From Mesostigma viride (taxonomy: Eukaryota > Streptophyta > Mesostigmatophyceae > Mesostigmatales > Mesostigmataceae): DNA of 64,000 nucleotides. The DNA lies in the NCBI GenBank assembly GCA_009746045.1, contig RPFO01000348.1, positions 2,501-66,500 on the forward strand, read 5' to 3'. The notes under the pieces are model-generated. The model ran no database searches. It had not been told where the DNA came from and saw only the letters and a list, made by a program, of their open reading frames with translations. Numbering within the stretch: position 1 is the stretch's first letter; each line of letters starts with the position of its first letter. Positions 59,711 through 64,000 of the stretch are shown here, one piece after another. Made by a program: the position numbers and the translations under genes.

Positions 59711-60886
59711 ATGGCTTCCGGTACACGGAGCCGCACGGGCGAACACACAGATACGCCAAGTGGCGAGGCTGCAGGGACCGTCCTGCCACGCTTTAGTGCG
59801 GACGAGGCCACGAGGTTGATGCAAACCCTCGTGGCACAACCTGAACTGGCCAAGCAGTTTAAGCATTTGATGCTTGCTGCTGACGATGCTCTGAATCGCG
59901 GGCCTCTGAAGCAAACGGAGGTGCCCGCTGATCTACCTGCCGAGTATACGGCGGACGACGCAGCAGATTTTCTGGCTGCTCTCAAGCGTCTGCGCGATGG
60001 ACGCGCGGACAAAGATTCGGAGCTGATTGGCAAGTTCCGTGCAGTATTCTGCAGTACAGCCAAGCACCCAAACATTGCCAATCTAGTTCGCATTGCGGAC
60101 GACAACAAACAAACCTGGAAAGTTTTTTACAACGGTCTAGATGCCCACTTGTCGCGGTCTAAGGAAGAGGCCGACGAGCAAGCCTTCAACGACTTCGAGG
60201 GCTATGCAGTTAATAAGGCAAATTTGCCCGGCGGGGCTGCACGTGATTTCCAGGTCTTCGTGCACAAGCACAAGCTGCTAGATACTCTCAAGCCCATTTT
60301 CTTGTGCAATCGATTTCTCAAGAAATGCGACCTGTCGTCGGATGTGCATCTGACCATAGCGACGGAACTCAAAAAGAAGAGTGCTGTCTGTTTCGACGAG
60401 GGCATGCTGTATTTAATCTCATGCTTCAAGAGTGCGCAGTCCAAGCCGACTGCCTCGGCCGCTCTGCCATCCCTGCGCAAGGTGGATACCGGCGCGTCTT
60501 CTTCTTCAGGCGCAGAGGCTCCAATTACGCGGTCGGAGCTTACGGCCATCCTGAAAAAGGTCGTCGGCCACGGCAACAACGGGGGCCAGCGAGGGCGCAA
60601 GCGCGGGCATGGTGGCGACGACAAGAAGGGCGATAATCCCCCGGCCAAGCGGCAGCAGGGGGCGTTTACTGACCGCAAGCAACGCTGTGAGCGCTGCTTC
60701 GGACGTCGCCATGTCCGGGATGACTGCCGAGTTCGCCCAGACCTGGAGCTCGAGGACAACCTTTGCTGCAAGTGCCACGACGTTCTGCGTGGTCATAGCG
60801 TGGAGGCGTGCAAGGCCAAGCGCATCGTCGTCCACGGCACACGCGAGGAGTGGGCAGAGCGACGGGCAGCACGAAAGTCAGGTTAG
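59711..60886 (+). CDS. Retroelement Gag-like protein with double zinc finger
   Basis: Intact 391-aa frame. The helical body (M-Q-T-L-V-A-Q-P-E-L-A-K, F-L-A-A-L-K-R-L-R, W-K-V-F-Y-N-G-L-D) reads like a capsid domain. A basic Gly/Lys/Arg stretch (about 290-320) precedes two cysteine clusters, C-E-R-C-F-G-R-R-H-V-R-D-D-C and C-C-K-C-H-D-V-L-R-G-H-S-V-E-A-C, resembling nucleocapsid knuckles. No protease or RT follows intact. I cannot assign the superfamily; an LTR or tyrosine-recombinase element is possible. Confidence 0.65.
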   Translation: MASGTRSRTGEHTDTPSGEAAGTVLPRFSADEATRLMQTLVAQPELAKQFKHLMLAADDALNRGPLKQTEVPADLPAEYTADDAADFLAALKRLRDGRADKDSELIGKFRAVFCSTAKHPNIANLVRIADDNKQTWKVFYNGLDAHLSRSKEEADEQAFNDFEGYAVNKANLPGGAARDFQVFVHKHKLLDTLKPIFLCNRFLKKCDLSSDVHLTIATELKKKSAVCFDEGMLYLISCFKSAQSKPTASAALPSLRKVDTGASSSSGAEAPITRSELTAILKKVVGHGNNGGQRGRKRGHGGDDKKGDNPPAKRQQGAFTDRKQRCERCFGRRHVRDDCRVRPDLELEDNLCCKCHDVLRGHSVEACKAKRIVVHGTREEWAERRAARKSG

Positions 60887-60970
60887 AGCACGCTCGATAC
60901 CCCTTCTTTTGCTCAATGCGTCACGCTGAACCGGGCCGTCGTAGAGCCTGACGTCGTTCCTAAAAGCCAA

Positions 60971-61252
60971 GTGACTGCATCCTCTGTCTCATTCCGTGAT
61001 GTGCTCACGCAATCCGTTGATGCTGCTCTGGCTCTGTCGCGCCAGGATCACGTGCTTCCTGAGCACGGGTCTACAATGCGTGACCTAAGCAATGTGGTGT
61101 CTTCTAGGTCGGGTGTGTACAACGCCGAGCGACCAAGCACTACTGCAGCTCCCCAGCTAGATACTGGGGCGGTCGGGCCTATGAGGAATGTTGTGACAGT
61201 GCAAGAGAATGCTGGGCGGGCAGATGTTCTCGGTACACACCACCCTACATAG
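60971..61252 (+). pseudogene. Possible pol start after gag-like gene
   Basis: Short frame (S-F-R-D-V-L-T-Q-S-V-D-A-A-L-A-L) that looks protein-like but ends at 61252 before any enzymatic motif. May be the truncated second gene of the same element. Confidence 0.35.
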
Positions 61253-61447
61253 TGTGGATCTTCACATTGGCAAGGTGCAGTTGAATGCCCTTCACCGCTG
61301 GCTAGCACGCCGGCGATGGAGACGGGATTTTTGTTGTTTGGGGAACCGATTGTGGGAGGCTGAGCCCGCAGCCGCCACTGATTGCTATTGAACCCTTGCT
61401 GCTGGCCAGGCCGCAAGGAGCTCAGCGGCGCGGCGCTAACCGATAAG

Positions 61448-61527
61448 GCATGCTCGAGCCTCTAACCCGAGACTACCGGTAGGCTACCCGATAGTGCATG
61501 CTCGAGCCTCTAACCCGAGACTACCGG
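61448..61527. repeat. 32-bp direct repeat pair
   Basis: GCATGCTCGAGCCTCTAACC and the following 12 bases occur at 61448-61479 and 61496-61527 (period 48). Each copy carries a GCATGCTCGAGC dyad. Part of the non-coding stretch 61400-61700. Confidence 0.7.
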
Positions 61528-61529
61528 CA

Positions 61530-62045
61530 CTCAGCGGATCTGTGCTACCGAGGGCGACGGTTCTCTGACCGTCCCGGCGCGCACTGGCTTCCGTACCTTG
61601 CTTAGGCACCGACTAGCATCTAGACACCAATCTTTGATGCCCACCTGACTAGGCGCCCAGGCCGGCGACTACCGGCCAGCGGATAGATGCCACTCGGGAG
61701 CACAACTCCCATACTTTCTTTTTAAATAATTATCATAAATTATTTAAAGCGAGGGGCAATAGGGTAGCACTGACCCTACGTACGTTCAAGTAGAGAAACA
61801 CGTAACGGCACACTGACCGTCCCCAAATCCTAAACCCCAAGGAGGGTGCCCTACGCTGGGATCTGAGCACGCCAAAAACACCCGGGCTTTGCTCCCGGCC
61901 TCCTTTTCTACTTGGGTGCAACTGCACCACATGCATCATTATTAGGCACACTGGCCGCCTGTCAGGTCTAGGGAAATGTATTCACAGATGAAAGAAGCGC
62001 CCATTCCCATGCAAAAAGACGACAGGTCACACGGTAAAAAAAAAC
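61530..62045. other. Spacer between gag-like and copia-like elements
   Basis: No gene. The part adjoining 62045 should contain the 3' end and LTR of the minus-strand copia-like element, but no LTR pair can be defined because the element runs out of the window. Confidence 0.35.
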
Positions 62046-64000
62046 TCATGTCATCATGAGCTGCCGCAGCAGCTTGTACTGAGGCCCCGACAGCATCGCT
62101 GGCTTGGTCAAGGCATCGGCAATATTCTCGCTCTCGGGGATCCACCGCCGCTCATCCAACACCGTGGCGGACTCGGCCAACACAAGGTAATCTAGTTTGG
62201 TGGTGGAGGCGAGCGGGTTATTCAGAAACTCAATTATTGACTTGCTATCTGTGCACAGCCGCATGCGGAGCGACAGCGCCACGCGGGCCTTATCCGCAAT
62301 CCATTGCAAAAGATGCTGCACATAACACGCATGGTCGACAGCGGAAATGAACGCGCGACACTCCGCGCGATTGCTGTCTACCACTACCCGCTGATGGATG
62401 CGGCTATACCAGTCGACAATAGTGGGCTGCCCAGTGGGGCTATCAAGAAAAAAGATGGCCGCCTCCCGCGCGCGCAGCTGCGTGATGGTACGCGACTCCA
62501 GGTTCGCGTCAGAGTAAATGGTCATTGCCACCGGGCGGGTGATATCAACCCCCCACACGCGCAGGCCCGGTGACGCCAAGACTTGCGTCCGAAGATGCTG
62601 CGCTCCCATGCCCGCAAGCACGGCGTCGGGCGCACGCGCGTAGATGGACAGGTCGGGTCGCACCGTGCCCGCGAGCCACCCCAGCTGGCCGCGCAATTGC
62701 GGTCCCGCGGACGCATCCAGCCGCTCAGGCAGCGATTGCGCGAGCTTGTCGGCGTATTCCTGCTTGGCCGCCATGTCAATGCACCAGCCAACCGGTGTGC
62801 GGTGCAAAGTGTAGGTTAGGCCACAGAAAGGGACGGGGGTGTCGGGGTCCAGCCACAACGTGCGGCTAGTGGGCAAAAGCTTGGCCACAGCGGTTATGAA
62901 CTGCCGGACCCACGCCCGGGGTCCAATAAGCCGCCAGTCATCCCCATGCCATTGCATGAACGCGGGCTCGTGTGGGTTGGGTGTGTGGATGTGAAAGAGG
63001 TTGCTATCGATGCGGGAAAACACCGCCCCCATGCTAGCAAAGATGCGTTCAGCCGTCTTGCGAAAGATGATGGGGCTAGACTGCAGGCCCTCCACACCAA
63101 GGAGAAGCCGCAAGTACACACACCGCAGCTCCCCCTGCCACACCAAAGGGACCTTGACCACATACACCGTGCCACGCCACACTTCCTCGGCCACTGCCGG
63201 GTCGCTATGGAGAAAGGCCCGCTGAAAATCTGAGCAGGCCATGGCATAGTCCAACCCCCGATCCAACAGCCCCAAGAACACCGATGTTAACACCCGGCTA
63301 GTGGTCTGCGACAGCCCGGGCGTAAACAATTCCTCCTCCGACAACTCAGACGAGCCCCTAAACTCCGTGACACAGGGCCGTACATGAAATGTGACAGGGT
63401 CAGTGGGGAGGACCTGCTTATACTTGAGCACAAACTTCAAGTTCAGCTTTACCGCCCCTTGCGGCACCTCCATCAACTCCCCATACACCCCATACATCGC
63501 CCACTCCAGCTGCGCGCGCAAGAAAGCCGCGCGCCACTTATGGAACTTGACAGGGTCACGGCAGTCCTCCTTAAACTGCGGATAACTAACAGGAGATTTA
63601 GTGGCGATGCTCCAGGGAAAAATGCCAAGACTGCTGGGGTGACACTTCTGCGGCTGCGTGACATCGGCTACCAGCGGCTCTGCCGTATATTCCGCCCCGC
63701 GAATGGCCCCTACTGCAGTGGCATAATCCTCAGGGTGATTAATAGCCTCGGGGGGACCCCGGCCCGTGAGGGCTGCAAGCGCTACGTGATATTGGTACAA
63801 GCCTATGCTCCCCACCCCCTCGAGGGTCACCAAGCCGGCTGACACAGAAAACCCGGGGAGGGAAACAAAAGGGTTACCTATGAGGGTGATCCCCTTGTAA
63901 CCCTCTAGCACTTGCACAGGGACATCTACCCCTAGGATGGGCATGAGCACCTGCCCAGCCACCTTATAGGCCCGCTGCCCGTCAAACCCCGCAACCTCCT
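62046..64000 (-). CDS. Copia-like RT-RNase H, partial
   Basis: Open from the window edge (no ATG needed; the frame enters from beyond 64000) to the stop at 62046, at least 650 codons. Late part of a Ty1/copia-type Pol: D-F-Q-R-A-F-L-H-S (motif A region), Q-W-H-G-D-D-W-R-L-I (motif C with the two catalytic aspartates; copia usually has Y-V-D-D), G-T-V-R-P-D-L-S-I, then RNase H with Y-S-D-A-N, R-A-E-C-R-A-F, C-T-D-S-K-S-I-I-E-F and I-P-E-S-E-N-I-A-D-A-L-T-K-P. The order RT then RNase H at the C-terminus, with integrase expected upstream, is the copia order. Diverged but unbroken. Confidence 0.85.
   Translation of the reverse strand, partial: EVAGFDGQRAYKVAGQVLMPILGVDVPVQVLEGYKGITLIGNPFVSLPGFSVSAGLVTLEGVGSIGLYQYHVALAALTGRGPPEAINHPEDYATAVGAIRGAEYTAEPLVADVTQPQKCHPSSLGIFPWSIATKSPVSYPQFKEDCRDPVKFHKWRAAFLRAQLEWAMYGVYGELMEVPQGAVKLNLKFVLKYKQVLPTDPVTFHVRPCVTEFRGSSELSEEELFTPGLSQTTSRVLTSVFLGLLDRGLDYAMACSDFQRAFLHSDPAVAEEVWRGTVYVVKVPLVWQGELRCVYLRLLLGVEGLQSSPIIFRKTAERIFASMGAVFSRIDSNLFHIHTPNPHEPAFMQWHGDDWRLIGPRAWVRQFITAVAKLLPTSRTLWLDPDTPVPFCGLTYTLHRTPVGWCIDMAAKQEYADKLAQSLPERLDASAGPQLRGQLGWLAGTVRPDLSIYARAPDAVLAGMGAQHLRTQVLASPGLRVWGVDITRPVAMTIYSDANLESRTITQLRAREAAIFFLDSPTGQPTIVDWYSRIHQRVVVDSNRAECRAFISAVDHACYVQHLLQWIADKARVALSLRMRLCTDSKSIIEFLNNPLASTTKLDYLVLAESATVLDERRWIPESENIADALTKPAMLSGPQYKLLRQLMMT

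Noticed and set aside
61448-61527. Direct repeats as a CRISPR-like array
   Set aside because: Only two copies in eukaryotic mobile DNA; no array and no cas genes.

Overview
This window is the end of a eukaryotic chromosome. It opens with about 49 uninterrupted or near-perfect CCCTAAA units, the plant/green-algal telomere repeat read from the chromosome tip inward. The one clear housekeeping gene is a plant-type GDP-mannose 3',5'-epimerase with GT-AG introns. The mobile DNA is also of a kind found in green algae: chromovirus Ty3/gypsy elements, a tyrosine-recombinase retroelement with split direct repeats (as in PAT, Ngaro, TOC3 and kangaroo), a copia-like element and a PGBD-type transposase. 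A green alga is the best guess. I cannot name the species from this sequence.

Layout. 1-343 telomere. 373-6594 subtelomeric gene cluster: two paralogous small proteins with an F-box-like start (one at 373-1044 on minus, one frameshifted at 3700-4334 on plus), a minus-strand Cys-cluster (zinc-binding) protein and a plus-strand, intron-containing RING/TRAF-like protein. Their promoters share GCCACGTGGC palindromes. A 604-bp inverted-repeat transposon (1295-1898) sits between the first two. 6880-7830 is a Gly/Met-type minisatellite, and 8094-8164 is a 71-nt G tract. 8298-15611 is a damaged copy of the split-direct-repeat retroelement, itself interrupted by a 1.9-kb ORF1-only LINE-like element and a 644-bp element, each with a clean target duplication. 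16253-21836 is the epimerase gene (6 exons, 370 aa); its fourth intron carries a 2.3-kb pentanucleotide satellite.

22292-40420 is mainly transposon territory: a full-length gypsy chromovirus with 735-bp LTRs and a TAAC(G) duplication (24852-33301), a composite element built from two identical 152-bp perfect palindromes (34857-35405), a small non-autonomous split-direct-repeat element (35509-37307), and gypsy gag/protease remnants. 40086-56287 is one old minus-strand gypsy element that has been split repeatedly. A TA-flanked inverted-repeat element (40422-49279) interrupts the protease-RT junction and holds the best copy of the split-direct-repeat retroelement (43710-49210). A PGBD-type element (49511-52086) interrupts the protease. 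Upstream of gag lies an ORF with two viroplasmin/RNase H1-N-like modules. 57055-61700 holds gypsy and LINE fragments and a gag-like gene, and a copia-like RT/RNase H frame runs off the right edge (62046-64000).

Overall the tip is gene-poor. One conserved metabolic gene (ascorbate and cell-wall sugar synthesis) sits next to a small fast-evolving subtelomeric family, and the rest is layered insertions whose order can be read from target-site duplications and from reading frames that would be intact without the inserts.
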